NCBI RefSeq assembly: GCF_946190275.1
Contig: NZ_CAMHZQ010000004.1
Location: 62,001-126,000 of the forward strand
Direction of reading: 5' to 3'
Source: Streptococcus mitis
GTDB lineage: Bacteria; Bacillota; Bacilli; Lactobacillales; Streptococcaceae
DNA length: 64,000 bases
The position numbers were made by a program, and so were the translations under genes. Shown one piece after another: positions 1 through 8,234 of this stretch (positions within the stretch are counted from its first letter, which is position 1; the number at the start of each line of letters is the position of its first letter). A model generated the notes under the pieces. It saw nothing but the letters and a program-made list of their open reading frames with translations, did not search any database and was not told where the DNA came from.

Positions 1-430
1 GTCCAAGACCGATAACGATGATCATAGGTCCGATAATGATTGGTGGTAAGAGTTTATCAATCCATTTTGTACCTGCGAAACGAACACCGGCAGCAACAAG
101 GACATAGACCAAACCAGTCAAGATAACCCCTGTTTGGGCAGCAGATACATCCCCACCCATTTCCTTCATAGCCAGTGACATAGCTGTGATAAAGGCGAAT
201 GATGATCCTAGATAAACTGGAACTCTAAATCCAGTTGAAATCATGTAGATGAGTGTTCCAACACCTGAAGCAAAAAGGGCAACAGATACAGGCATTCCCA
301 AAATCAAGGGTACCAAGATGGTCGCACCGAACATGGCGAAAACGTGTTGGAAACTAAGGAGAATTCCTTTTCCAGCCGAAGGACGTTGGTCAACGTCTAG
401 TAACAAATCAACAGTTGATTCTTGTTTCAT
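1..430 (-). CDS. uraA: Uracil permease (NCS2 family), N-terminal part
   Basis: The minus strand encodes the first 143 residues of a nucleobase:cation symporter-2 protein; the rest lies beyond the left edge. The N-terminus begins MKQESTVDLLLDVDQRP and is followed by hydrophobic segments with the family pattern FQHVFAMFGATILVPLILG and a later PVYLGSSFAFI stretch. Members import uracil across the cytoplasmic membrane for salvage, and full-length proteins have about 420 residues. The start is the ATG at 430, preceded by AGGTTTAT. A PyrR-type attenuator lies directly upstream, which supports a pyrimidine substrate rather than xanthine. Confidence 0.93.
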   Translation of the reverse strand, partial: MKQESTVDLLLDVDQRPSAGKGILLSFQHVFAMFGATILVPLILGMPVSVALFASGVGTLIYMISTGFRVPVYLGSSFAFITAMSLAMKEMGGDVSAAQTGVILTGLVYVLVAAGVRFAGTKWIDKLLPPIIIGPMIIVIGLG

Positions 431-452
431 ATAAACCTCACTTTTGGGCATC

Positions 453-564
453 AAAAAAGAGCCCATTATTTTACAGCAATAGGCCCTCAGAGTAAGACTT
501 CTCTAAAATCTAGACTTTAAAGAGTTTCAAATATTTCTGCGTCTTCGTCACCTCACGGGATGAC
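453..564 (-). promoter_or_regulatory. PyrR-binding attenuator leader of the uracil permease gene
   Basis: Read on the minus strand, 547-564 forms GTCATCCCGTGAGGTGAC: a stem with one bulged T and a CCCGTGAGG loop region. The same stem-bulge-loop design occurs in the pyrR leader at 6591. It is followed by a GC-rich hairpin and a T run (453-490) about 25 nt before the start codon, fitting an intrinsic terminator. By established Gram-positive PyrR biology, PyrR with UMP binds the first hairpin and favours termination. The 435-731 gap also holds the promoter and a tandem repeat. Confidence 0.85.
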
Positions 565-586
565 ATTAAAAACCTTTGCTTAGGAT

Positions 587-615
587 AGTATAGCAGAAAA
601 AAATGATTTTGTAAA
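587..615 (-). promoter_or_regulatory. Promoter of the uracil permease gene
   Basis: On the minus strand, TTTACA (610-615) and TATACT (587-592) are separated by 17 nt, close to the sigma-A consensus. The -35 hexamer falls inside the palindrome at the end of the 49-bp tandem repeat, and the repeat copies each carry the same TTTACA. Confidence 0.7.
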
Positions 616-721
616 TCATTTTTTCCCGAGCCTAGAAATAAAAAAGCGAGGTTGATTTTGTAAATCATTTTTTCCCGAGCCTAGAAATAAAAAAGCGAGG
701 TTGATTTTGTAAATCATTTTT
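605..721. repeat. 49-bp tandem repeat, about 2.4 copies
   Basis: The unit starting GATTTTGTAAATCATT recurs at 605, 654 and 703, with exactly 49-nt spacing and two complete, identical copies. Each unit carries a small palindrome (TGATTT-TGT-AAATCA), extended at the first copy to a 10-bp stem AAAATGATTT/AAATCATTTT. The array lies between the rsmG stop codon and the uracil permease promoter. Identity between the copies suggests recent slippage or an active repeat-number polymorphism. Confidence 0.95.
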
Positions 722-731
722 AGTAAAAAAT

Positions 732-1445
732 TTAGAGCGGACGTTTGTTGGGCATACCAGCTTTACGTGGATATTTATTTGGTGTTTCCTTTTTCTTTTC
801 TACCACTGTGATGTAACGCGGATCTCCATTTGGTAGGGCGTAGCTGAGATTGTCTTCTACTTTACTAAAAAGGAGGTTGAGGGCATTCTTAGCTTCTAAT
901 AACTCCTCAGGCGCATTGCTGGCCTTGAGTGCCAATAGTTTTCCGCCAACTTTAAGGTAGGGAATAGTTAATTCAGATAGGACTTGCATACGGGCAACCG
1001 CACGAGCCGTTACAAAATCATATTGAGCACGGAAGATTTTGTCTTTGGCAAAATCTTCGGCACGTCCATGGTAGAAATGAACATCGTCTAAATCCAGTTC
1101 TTGAGCCAAAAGTTGGAGGAAGTTGATGCGCTTATTGAGTGAATCAATGATGGTCACATCTAACTGAGGATAGAGGATTTTCATTGGTAGACTAGGAAAT
1201 CCTGCCCCAGCACCGATGTCAAGAAGTTTGATAGTTTCATTGGGAATCAAGCCTTGCAGAATGGGTGCAATCGAATCGTAAAAATGTTTGAGATAAACTT
1301 CTTCCTTGTCTGTAATAGCTGTTAGATTAATTTTTTCATTCCACTCGACCAAGAGTTCAAAATAACGATCAAATTGTTTTTTTTGCTGGTCCGAAAGTGG
1401 AAGATTTTGCTCGGCAAGCAGGTTGTAAAATGTTTCTGGTTTCAT
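732..1445 (-). CDS. rsmG: 16S rRNA (guanine527-N7)-methyltransferase RsmG/GidB
   Basis: The 237-residue protein methylates N7 of G527 in 16S rRNA using S-adenosylmethionine. The SAM-binding glycine motif [17 protein letters not shown] is near residue 70 and the second conserved strand, [14 protein letters not shown], follows. ATARAV-type residues (VTARAVARM) appear near residue 147. I chose the ATG at 1445 (MKPETF) because AAGGAAA precedes it at good spacing; an in-frame start at 1469 would add eight residues without a ribosome-binding site. Loss of this enzyme is known to give low-level streptomycin resistance in other bacteria. Confidence 0.95.
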   Translation of the reverse strand: MKPETFYNLLAEQNLPLSDQQKKQFDRYFELLVEWNEKINLTAITDKEEVYLKHFYDSIAPILQGLIPNETIKLLDIGAGAGFPSLPMKILYPQLDVTIIDSLNKRINFLQLLAQELDLDDVHFYHGRAEDFAKDKIFRAQYDFVTARAVARMQVLSELTIPYLKVGGKLLALKASNAPEELLEAKNALNLLFSKVEDNLSYALPNGDPRYITVVEKKKETPNKYPRKAGMPNKRPL

Positions 1446-1475
1446 AGTTATTTCCTTCTTTAGTATCATCTTATT

Positions 1476-1505
1476 TTACCACAATCATTAAAAATTTGAT
1501 ATACT
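1476..1505 (+). promoter_or_regulatory. Probable lemA-htpX promoter
   Basis: TATACT (1500-1505) lies 34 nt before the lemA start, with a weak TTACCA -35 (1476-1481) at 18-nt spacing. The short interval between the divergent rsmG and lemA starts makes a promoter here necessary, but the -35 is poor. Confidence 0.45.
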
Positions 1506-1538
1506 GGTACTAATCTAAAAGCAGAAAGGACTTATATC

Positions 1539-2099
1539 ATGACTTGGATTATTCTTGGAGTTTTGGCTCTTATTGTTATTTTTGTGATTGTTAGCTATAA
1601 CGGTTTGGTTAAAAATCGTATGCAAACCAAGGAGGCTTGGAGCCAGATTGATGTTCAGTTGAAACGTCGAAATGACCTCTTGCCAAACTTGATTGAAACT
1701 GTAAAAGGTTATGCTAAGTATGAAGGTTCTACCCTTGAAAAGGTGGCAGAACTGCGTAACCAAGTGGCGGCAGCGACTTCACCAGCAGAAGCTATGAAAG
1801 CTAGTGATGCCCTTACTCGTCAGGTTTCAGGTATTTTTGCAGTTGCAGAAAGCTATCCAGATTTGAAAGCCAGTGCCAACTTTGTTAAATTGCAAGAGGA
1901 GTTGACCAATACAGAAAATAAAATTTCTTACTCTCGTCAACTTTACAACAGTGTTGTCAGCAACTACAATGTAAAATTAGAAACTTTCCCAAGCAATATT
2001 ATCGCTGGAATGTTTGGATTTAAAGCAGCAGATTTCCTTCAAACTCCAGATGAGGAAAAGGTAGTACCTAAAGTTGATTTTAGCGGTTTAGGTGACTAA
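1539..2099 (+). CDS. lemA: LemA family membrane-anchored protein
   Basis: The 186-residue protein starts with a single hydrophobic segment (residues 2-22, [16 protein letters not shown]) and continues as a long helical domain. That domain carries the LemA signatures [21 protein letters not shown] and [19 protein letters not shown], ending with [19 protein letters not shown]. The biochemical role of LemA proteins is not settled. Pairing with the membrane protease HtpX, whose start codon lies 1 nt after the lemA stop, points to a membrane protein quality-control function. AGAAAGGA precedes the ATG. Confidence 0.93.
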   Translation: MTWIILGVLALIVIFVIVSYNGLVKNRMQTKEAWSQIDVQLKRRNDLLPNLIETVKGYAKYEGSTLEKVAELRNQVAAATSPAEAMKASDALTRQVSGIFAVAESYPDLKASANFVKLQEELTNTENKISYSRQLYNSVVSNYNVKLETFPSNIIAGMFGFKAADFLQTPDEEKVVPKVDFSGLGD

Positions 2100-2100
2100 G

Positions 2101-3000
2101 ATGTTGTTTGATCAAATTGCAAGCAATAAACGAAAAACGTGGATTTTGTTGCTGGTATTTTTCCTACTCTTAGCTCTTGTTGGCTATGCGGTTGGTTACC
2201 TCTTTATGCGGTCTGGGCTTGGCGGTTTGGTTATCGCTCTGATTATCGGCTTTATCTATGCCTTGTCCATGATTTTTCAATCGACAGAGATCGTCATGTC
2301 CATGAATGGAGCGCGTGAGGTTAATGAGCAAACGGCACCAGACCTCTACCATGTAGTAGAAGATATGGCTATGGTGGCTCAGATTCCTATGCCTCGTGTT
2401 TTCATCATTGATGATCCAGCCTTAAATGCCTTTGCTACAGGTTCTAACCCTCAAAACGCAGCGGTTGCTGCGACGTCAGGTCTCCTAGCTATCATGAATC
2501 GTGAAGAACTAGAAGCTGTTATGGGACATGAAGTCAGTCATATTCGTAACTACGATATTCGCATTTCGACTATTGCTGTTGCCCTTGCTAGTGCTATCAC
2601 CATGCTTTCTAGTATGGCAGGTCGTATGATGTGGTGGGGTGGAGCAGGTCGCAGACGAAGTGACGATGATCGAGATGGAAATGGTCTTGAAATCATTATG
2701 CTAGTGGTTTCCCTACTTGCAATTGTGCTGGCACCTCTCGCTGCAACCTTGGTGCAACTAGCTATTTCTCGTCAGAGGGAATTTCTAGCTGATGCTTCCA
2801 GTGTCGAGTTGACCCGCAATCCTCAAGGGATGATCAATGCCTTGCGCAAGTTGGACAATAGTGAACCAATGCATCACCACGTCGATGATGCCAGCAGTGC
2901 ACTTTATATCAATGATCCCAAGAAAGGGGGAGGGTTCCAAAAGCTCTTTTATACCCACCCACCTATCCCAGAACGGATTGAACGTTTAAAACAGATGTAA
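2101..3000 (+). CDS. htpX: HtpX-like membrane zinc metalloprotease (M48)
   Basis: The 299-residue membrane protease has hydrophobic segments at about residues 14-34 and 40-60. The zinc motif HEVSH is at 143-147, and two more hydrophobic stretches follow at about 155-172 and 196-220. The third zinc ligand region [10 protein letters not shown] is near residue 228. In other bacteria HtpX degrades misfolded membrane proteins. I chose the ATG at 2101 (MLFDQIA); an in-frame GTG at 2092 overlaps the lemA stop. The gene is translationally close to lemA and ends at an intrinsic terminator. Confidence 0.95.
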   Translation: MLFDQIASNKRKTWILLLVFFLLLALVGYAVGYLFMRSGLGGLVIALIIGFIYALSMIFQSTEIVMSMNGAREVNEQTAPDLYHVVEDMAMVAQIPMPRVFIIDDPALNAFATGSNPQNAAVAATSGLLAIMNREELEAVMGHEVSHIRNYDIRISTIAVALASAITMLSSMAGRMMWWGGAGRRRSDDDRDGNGLEIIMLVVSLLAIVLAPLAATLVQLAISRQREFLADASSVELTRNPQGMINALRKLDNSEPMHHHVDDASSALYINDPKKGGGFQKLFYTHPPIPERIERLKQM

Positions 3001-3004
3001 AAAG

Positions 3005-3030
3005 AATCCAGAGATCGTCTCTGGATTTTT
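3005..3030 (+). terminator. Intrinsic terminator after htpX
   Basis: A perfect 10-bp stem AATCCAGAGA/TCTCTGGATT with a 3-nt loop runs into five Ts, starting 5 nt after the htpX stop. Confidence 0.9.
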
Positions 3031-3044
3031 ACTATGTTGAAAAT

Positions 3045-4571
3045 TTATAAAGCTTCTAAATTAACTACCTCCAAACCGTGTTCTGTCAGGCGGTAGATGC
3101 TTGAACAGACCTCTTTTAAGAAACGCCTGTCATGCGAAACAGTGATGATACCGCCTGGATAGGTTGCAAAGAGTTTTCTTATTTCAGGTTGAGAAGTTGG
3201 AGAAAAGTTTCGTGTAGGTTCATCCAGCAGGAGAAAGTTTGGTTTACGCAGGACTAAATCCAAAAGCAGGAGTTTTCCCTGTTGTCCGCCAGATAAGGAG
3301 CAAATTTGATGCTGCATTTCTGGATAACTGAAATTGAGACTAGCTAAGTGAGATTGGATTTTCTGTAGTTCCTCTTTTTTACCAGTTTTGCTGAGGTAGG
3401 CTATTGGTGATAAATCCAATTGCAGTTTTTTGTGGTAATCTTGTGGCATAAAACCAAGCGAAATTTCTCTTTTGGCGCTAAGCAGCTGTTGAAACTTGGC
3501 TAGCAGAGTCGATTTCCCAATACCATTTGGGCCAATGATACCGATTTTTTCTTGGCCACGAACAGTTAGTTGAAGTCCTTGAGCCAAAACTCGCTCACCA
3601 ATGGACAAATTCTCTTTTTCCAGTTGGATTAAGACTTTAGATACCGGTAATGGCTGTATATCTGAGAAAAAGAGTCTAATTTCTTCCTCTTCAAGTGGCT
3701 TTTGGGTCATGGCCTGAGCTGCCCTTTCGTAGCGTTTTTCTTGTGAGAGGACAGTTTTCATCTTTTTAGCCAATAGGCGACCGGCAGTACTGTCTTTGGT
3801 AGCTCGAAGTGCAGTTTCTACATTTTGCTTGACTCGCCGATGTTTTTCCATGGTTTTATCATAGGCTCTTTGGTCGTTAGCAGATTGCTGGCTTTGTCTG
3901 GCAAAATTAGCCTTTCTCTGCTCACTATAGCGATCATAGTCTAGGTGCTCTACTAGTGTTTCCGCTTCTTTACGGTGCTTGACCAGTCGCAAGTGGACAA
4001 TAGAGTCTGCCGTTTCAGAAAGAAAGTCTTCATCATGGGAAATGAAAATAACGGTTTGCCTCATCTTCTGTATCTGTCTTTTTAGCCAATCAACTGTCTC
4101 AAGGTCCAGGTCATTTGAAGGTTCATCTAAAAATAGAATCTCAAAGGGTTTGGCTAACTCATGGATGAGCTGAATTTTCAAAGCTTCGCCACCCGATAGG
4201 CTCCCGATATCTTGGTCACTAGCAAAGCGATTACTATCAAAATGCAATTCCTCAGCTAAACGATAGAGGACACTGTAATCTAAATCAATAGTATCTAAAA
4301 AGAAGTAGTCGTGTAGACTTTTCTTTTTCAGGTCCTCAGGGAGTTTTTGAGGAATGTAGGCTATTGATTGATAATCAGATTGAATGTCTCCCCTGATAGT
4401 GAAATCAGGCAAAGCTTCCCCCATTAAAGTTTTAAGCAAGGTTGATTTGCCATTTCCTTCTTCGCCAATAATAGCTACCTTTTCACCATCTTGAATGGCC
4501 ATTGTTAGGTCAGATACAAGATCTCGTAAATCTTTGTTTTGTGTGATGGTCAGGTGATTGATTTTTATCAT
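3045..4571 (-). CDS. ABC-F family ATPase, probable ribosome-associated factor
   Basis: The 508-residue protein has two ATPase domains and no membrane segments, as in ABC-F proteins that act on ribosomes. NBD1 has Walker A GEEGNGKST (36-44), signature LSGGEALK and Walker B LFLDEPSNDLDL. A charged linker rich in Lys, Arg and Gln follows. NBD2 has GPNGIGKST, signature LSGGQQGK and Walker B LLLDEPTRNFSP. The second D-loop is unusual, with RNFSP replacing the usual N-x-LD. The ATG at 4571 has AGAAAGGA upstream; a start at 4604 would add 11 residues. The attenuator leader suggests an antibiotic-induced target-protection protein, but that is inference. Confidence 0.85.
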   Translation of the reverse strand: MIKINHLTITQNKDLRDLVSDLTMAIQDGEKVAIIGEEGNGKSTLLKTLMGEALPDFTIRGDIQSDYQSIAYIPQKLPEDLKKKSLHDYFFLDTIDLDYSVLYRLAEELHFDSNRFASDQDIGSLSGGEALKIQLIHELAKPFEILFLDEPSNDLDLETVDWLKRQIQKMRQTVIFISHDEDFLSETADSIVHLRLVKHRKEAETLVEHLDYDRYSEQRKANFARQSQQSANDQRAYDKTMEKHRRVKQNVETALRATKDSTAGRLLAKKMKTVLSQEKRYERAAQAMTQKPLEEEEIRLFFSDIQPLPVSKVLIQLEKENLSIGERVLAQGLQLTVRGQEKIGIIGPNGIGKSTLLAKFQQLLSAKREISLGFMPQDYHKKLQLDLSPIAYLSKTGKKEELQKIQSHLASLNFSYPEMQHQICSLSGGQQGKLLLLDLVLRKPNFLLLDEPTRNFSPTSQPEIRKLFATYPGGIITVSHDRRFLKEVCSSIYRLTEHGLEVVNLEAL

Positions 4572-4605
4572 ATGATTGTCCTTTCTAGAATGTTCATAGT
4601 GCATA

Positions 4606-4740
4606 ACAAAAAGCTCTACTTTACCTAGTAGAGCCCAAAGTCTATGTCAAAAAAACTCTATTAACATGCCAGAAAAAGAGCATAAAAGAGCACACAAAAA
4701 GAGACAAAAACAAGATCTACTAAATAAAGGTTCTTTATTT
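4606..4740 (-). promoter_or_regulatory. Transcription attenuator in the ABC-F leader
   Basis: On the minus strand, the leader ORF is followed by an 8-bp hairpin AAATAAAG/CTTTATTT (4722-4740). Just upstream of the gene is an intrinsic terminator GCTCTACT/AGTAGAGC plus a T run (4606-4634), ending 35 nt before the start codon. The segment TAGTAGA next to the first hairpin (4716-4722) is complementary to TCTACTA in the 5' arm of the terminator (4626-4632). It could therefore act as an antiterminator. This matches the general design of ribosome-mediated attenuators of vmlR- and lmo0919-type ABC-F genes. Confidence 0.75.
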
Positions 4741-4747
4741 GATAGAC

Positions 4748-4759
4748 TTAGTTGTTCAT
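4748..4759 (-). CDS. Three-codon leader ORF (MNN) of the ABC-F attenuator
   Basis: ATG-AAC-AAC-TAA follows a strong GGAGG 10 nt upstream, about 25 nt after the predicted transcription start. The stop codon lies 7 nt before the first leader hairpin. A ribosome held at the start of this ORF would cover that region. No homology can be claimed for so short a peptide; its support is the strong ribosome-binding site and the position. Confidence 0.6.
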   Translation of the reverse strand: MNN

Positions 4760-4790
4760 GTCTCCCTTACCTCCGAGTATTAGTATCTTT

Positions 4791-4819
4791 ATACTATACC
4801 TTTAAGGAAATTTTGTCAA
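4791..4819 (-). promoter_or_regulatory. Promoter of the ABC-F leader transcript
   Basis: On the minus strand, a consensus TTGACA (4814-4819) lies 17 nt from TAGTAT (4791-4796). This gives a 5' leader of about 210 nt before the ABC-F start codon. It sits immediately after the stop codon of the upstream small gene, so the ABC-F gene has its own promoter. Confidence 0.85.
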
Positions 4820-4842
4820 TAGAAAACTGAAAATTCTAATCT

Positions 4843-5172
4843 CTAGAATCTAAAAACAGGTCCATAAAGAGTCAGTACGTGTTTGACATGCTCGTAATGA
4901 AATTTGTCGTAGTTTCTCAAAGCAGTGCGTGCTTGGTCGTTCAGTTTTAGGCTACCCAGTCCAATAAGTAGACTGGTACGTTGGTAAAATTTCTCAAGGT
5001 CGATTAAAATACTGTTGTTCAACTTTTCCGCTTTTTTGAGCTCTTGCATAGTAGTGTTTAGTAGCTCTTGTAGTCGAATATCATCTGCCGTACCCTGTTT
5101 GCAGCTTTGGAAACTTTTATTTAACACGGATAGGAGTTGGGTTGCATTAGTAATGAGTTCTTTATCTTCCAT
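4843..5172 (-). CDS. Small soluble helical protein of unknown function
   Basis: The 109-residue product has no signal peptide or membrane segment. It is rich in amphipathic helix (Leu, Lys, Glu, Asn heptad-like stretches) and ends HVKHVLTLYGPVFRF. I do not recognise the family. Its size and all-helical look are compatible with four-helix bacteriocin immunity-type proteins, but no motif proves this. The ATG at 5172 has a strong AAGGAGG upstream. An overlapping frame at 5121-5303 lacks a credible start. Confidence 0.7.
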   Translation of the reverse strand: MEDKELITNATQLLSVLNKSFQSCKQGTADDIRLQELLNTTMQELKKAEKLNNSILIDLEKFYQRTSLLIGLGSLKLNDQARTALRNYDKFHYEHVKHVLTLYGPVFRF

Positions 5173-5305
5173 GTTAGCATCCTCCTTGCTCTGATGTATT
5201 CTTGCCTATAGATAGCACTAAAAAACAAAAATGTCATATTGAATATATTAAAAACTTGAATGTTAATTACAAAGTTTGGTGGGCTGATTTGTAGCCTTTT
5301 CATGG

Positions 5306-5311
5306 TATAAT
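5306..5311 (+). promoter_or_regulatory. Extended -10 promoter of the DUF177-nth unit
   Basis: TGGTATAAT provides a perfect -10 with an extended TG motif, 29 nt before the start of the DUF177 gene. No good -35 is present. Confidence 0.65.
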
Positions 5312-5339
5312 CAAGAGAGTAAATCTTTATGGAGGAAGT

Positions 5340-5882
5340 ATGAAATTAAATATTCAAGAAATTCGTAAGCAGTCTGAAGGCTTGCATTTTGAACAAACCT
5401 TAGACCTAGCCGCAGACCTGCGTGCACGTAATCAAGAAATTTTAGATGTAAAAGATATCCTTGCTGTTGGGAAAGTACAGTACGAAGACCGTATGTATTT
5501 CTTAGATTATCAGTTGTCTTATACCATTGTCCTTGCTTCAAGTCGTAGTATGGAGCCAGTTGAGTTAGTTGAATCTTATCCAGTAACGGAAGTTTTCATG
5601 GAAGGTGCAACTAACCAACTAGATCAGGAAGTTTTAGACGATGACTTGGTCCTACCTATCGAAAATGGAGAACTTGACCTTGCTGAGAGCGTGTCAGACA
5701 ATATCCTACTAAACATTCCTATCAAGGTCTTGACGGCTGAAGAAGAAGCTGGTCAAGGATTTGTGTCAGGAAATGACTGGCAAATCATGACTGAGGAAGA
5801 ATACCAAGCTCAACAAGCAGTTAAGAAAGAAGAAAACAGTCCTTTTGCTGGCTTACAAGGATTATTTGACGGAGACGAATAA
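5340..5882 (+). CDS. yceD: DUF177/YceD family protein
   Basis: This 180-residue acidic protein starts MKLNIQEIRKQSEGLHFEQT and has the family core DVKDILAVGKVQYEDRMYFLDYQLSYTIVL. It is followed by the SRSMEPVELVESYPVTEVF region. DUF177 proteins are widely conserved and often lie next to rpmF; they have been linked to 23S rRNA or ribosome assembly in plants and bacteria. Here the neighbour is nth, whose start overlaps the end of this gene by one nucleotide (TAATG), so the two are translationally coupled. GGAGGAAGT precedes the ATG. Confidence 0.85.
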   Translation: MKLNIQEIRKQSEGLHFEQTLDLAADLRARNQEILDVKDILAVGKVQYEDRMYFLDYQLSYTIVLASSRSMEPVELVESYPVTEVFMEGATNQLDQEVLDDDLVLPIENGELDLAESVSDNILLNIPIKVLTAEEEAGQGFVSGNDWQIMTEEEYQAQQAVKKEENSPFAGLQGLFDGDE

Positions 5883-6511
5883 TGGTCTTGTCAAAAAAAC
5901 GAGCACGAAAGGTGCTAGAAGAAATTATTGCTCTGTTTCCAGATGCCAAGCCCAGTCTTGATTTTACCAATCATTTTGAACTCTTGGTTGCGGTCATGTT
6001 GTCAGCCCAGACAACGGATGCAGCGGTAAATAAGGCCACACCAGGTCTCTTTGCTGCCTTTCCAACGCCACAAGCCATGTCTGTGGCAACTGAGAGTGAG
6101 ATTGCTTCACACATTTCTCGCCTGGGACTGTATCGGAATAAGGCTAAATTCCTTAAAAAATGTGCCCAACAGCTACTAGACGATTTTGATGGTCAAGTCC
6201 CTCAGACACGTGAGGAATTGGAGAGTTTGGCAGGTGTTGGTCGCAAGACGGCCAATGTTGTCATGAGTGTGGGATTTGGGATTCCAGCTTTTGCAGTTGA
6301 TACTCATGTGGAGCGTATTTGTAAGCACCACGATATCGTTAAAAAGTCAGCGACACCACTTGAGGTGGAAAAGCGGGTCATGGATATTTTGCCACCTGAA
6401 AAATGGTTAGCAGCCCATCAGGCCATGATTTATTTTGGAAGAGCCATTTGCCATCCTAAAAATCCAGAGTGTGACCAGTACCCACAGTTATATGATTTTA
6501 GCAATTTGTAA
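5882..6511 (+). CDS. nth: Endonuclease III with a partly lost Fe-S site
   Basis: This 209-residue DNA glycosylase/AP lyase removes oxidised pyrimidines. The helix-hairpin-helix LAGVGRKTANVV carries the catalytic Lys122, and Asp140 lies in the VDTHVERI motif. The C-terminal cluster region normally reads C-x6-C-x2-C-x5-C. Here it reads C190-x6-C197-x2-Y200-x5-F206, so two ligands are replaced at exact spacing while length is kept. A normal 4Fe-4S cluster is therefore unlikely, but the catalytic residues are intact and activity is still expected. Confidence 0.94.
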   Translation: MVLSKKRARKVLEEIIALFPDAKPSLDFTNHFELLVAVMLSAQTTDAAVNKATPGLFAAFPTPQAMSVATESEIASHISRLGLYRNKAKFLKKCAQQLLDDFDGQVPQTREELESLAGVGRKTANVVMSVGFGIPAFAVDTHVERICKHHDIVKKSATPLEVEKRVMDILPPEKWLAAHQAMIYFGRAICHPKNPECDQYPQLYDFSNL

Positions 6512-6534
6512 GATGGAACATCGAAAGTTTTTGC

Positions 6535-6563
6535 TTGATTTTAAGCATGCTTTGTGCTATAGT
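6535..6563 (+). promoter_or_regulatory. Promoter of the pyrR-pyrB-carA-carB operon
   Basis: TTGATT (6535-6540) and TATAGT (6558-6563) are 17 nt apart, with a TGC extended -10. The predicted start is about 150 nt upstream of pyrR, ahead of the PyrR attenuator. Confidence 0.85.
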
Positions 6564-6590
6564 AATTGATAACTAAATATTCCTTTAAAC

Positions 6591-7243
<653 letters not shown>

Positions 7244-7261
7244 AAAGCTAAAGGAGTAGCC

Positions 7262-8185
7262 ATGTCAGAAAATCAACAAGCATTGAACCATGTGGTGTCC
7301 ATGGAAGACCTCACTGTCGATCAAGTCATGAAATTGATCAAGCGAGGAATTGAGTTTAAAAATGGAGCTCAGCTTCCCTATGAGGACCATCCGATTGTCT
7401 CCAATCTTTTCTTTGAGGATTCTACACGGACGCATAAGTCCTTTGAAGTGGCAGAGATTAAACTGGGATTGGAGCGACTGGACTTTGATGTGAAGACTAG
7501 TTCAGTCAATAAGGGTGAAACACTTTATGATACCATTTTGACTTTGTCTGCTTTAGGAGTTGACGTCTGTGTGATTCGTCACCCAGAGGTTGACTACTAC
7601 AGAGAGTTAATTGCTAGTCCCACGATTACGACTTCCATCATAAATGGTGGAGATGGTTTGGGCCAACACCCTAGCCAGAGCTTGCTTGATTTGATGACTA
7701 TTTATGAGGAATTTGGTCACTTTGAGGGGCTCAAGGTCGCTATTGCAGGTGACTTGGACCATTCACGCGTTGCCAAATCCAATATGCAGATTTTGAAACG
7801 CTTGGGAGCTGAACTCTTTTTTGCTGGACCTGAGGAATGGAGAAGTCAAGAGTTTGCAGACTATGGACAGTTTGTAACTATTGATGAAATTATTGATCAG
7901 GTGGATGTCATGATGTTTCTTCGTGTGCAACATGAACGCCATGATAGTGGAGCTGTCTTTTCAAAAGAAGACTACCATGCCCAACATGGCTTGACTCAAG
8001 AACGTTACGAGCGCTTGAAAGAAACAGCAATCCTTATGCACCCAGCTCCAGTCAACCGTGATGTAGAAATCGCAGACCACTTGGTTGAAGCACCAAAATC
8101 ACGGATTGTCCAACAAATGACCAATGGTGTCTTTGTTCGAATGGCAATCTTAGAATCCGTACTGGCGAGTAGAAACGCCAACTAA
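7262..8185 (+). CDS. pyrB: Aspartate carbamoyltransferase catalytic subunit
   Basis: This 307-residue enzyme condenses carbamoyl phosphate and aspartate to carbamoyl aspartate. The carbamoyl phosphate site S-T-R-T is at residues 54-57 in [13 protein letters not shown]. The HPSQSLLD motif is in the middle, and MHPAPVNRD lies near the C-terminus. No regulatory PyrI gene is present, as expected for class C enzymes of Firmicutes. It follows pyrR by 18 nt and has AAAGGAG before the ATG. Confidence 0.97.
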   Translation: MSENQQALNHVVSMEDLTVDQVMKLIKRGIEFKNGAQLPYEDHPIVSNLFFEDSTRTHKSFEVAEIKLGLERLDFDVKTSSVNKGETLYDTILTLSALGVDVCVIRHPEVDYYRELIASPTITTSIINGGDGLGQHPSQSLLDLMTIYEEFGHFEGLKVAIAGDLDHSRVAKSNMQILKRLGAELFFAGPEEWRSQEFADYGQFVTIDEIIDQVDVMMFLRVQHERHDSGAVFSKEDYHAQHGLTQERYERLKETAILMHPAPVNRDVEIADHLVEAPKSRIVQQMTNGVFVRMAILESVLASRNAN

Positions 8186-8234
8186 AACACAAGACGTTAA
8201 AAGACGCCAGTGAGCGTCCACGAGAGGTGAAAAT

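Noticed and set aside
249..434. Plus-strand 61-codon frame opposite the uracil permease gene
   Set aside because: The minus strand encodes a clear NCS2 permease here; this frame has no ribosome-binding site or family features.
5121..5303. Minus-strand frame overlapping the small gene at 4843-5172
   Set aside because: It overlaps a gene with a strong ribosome-binding site, has no recognisable motif and covers the promoter region.
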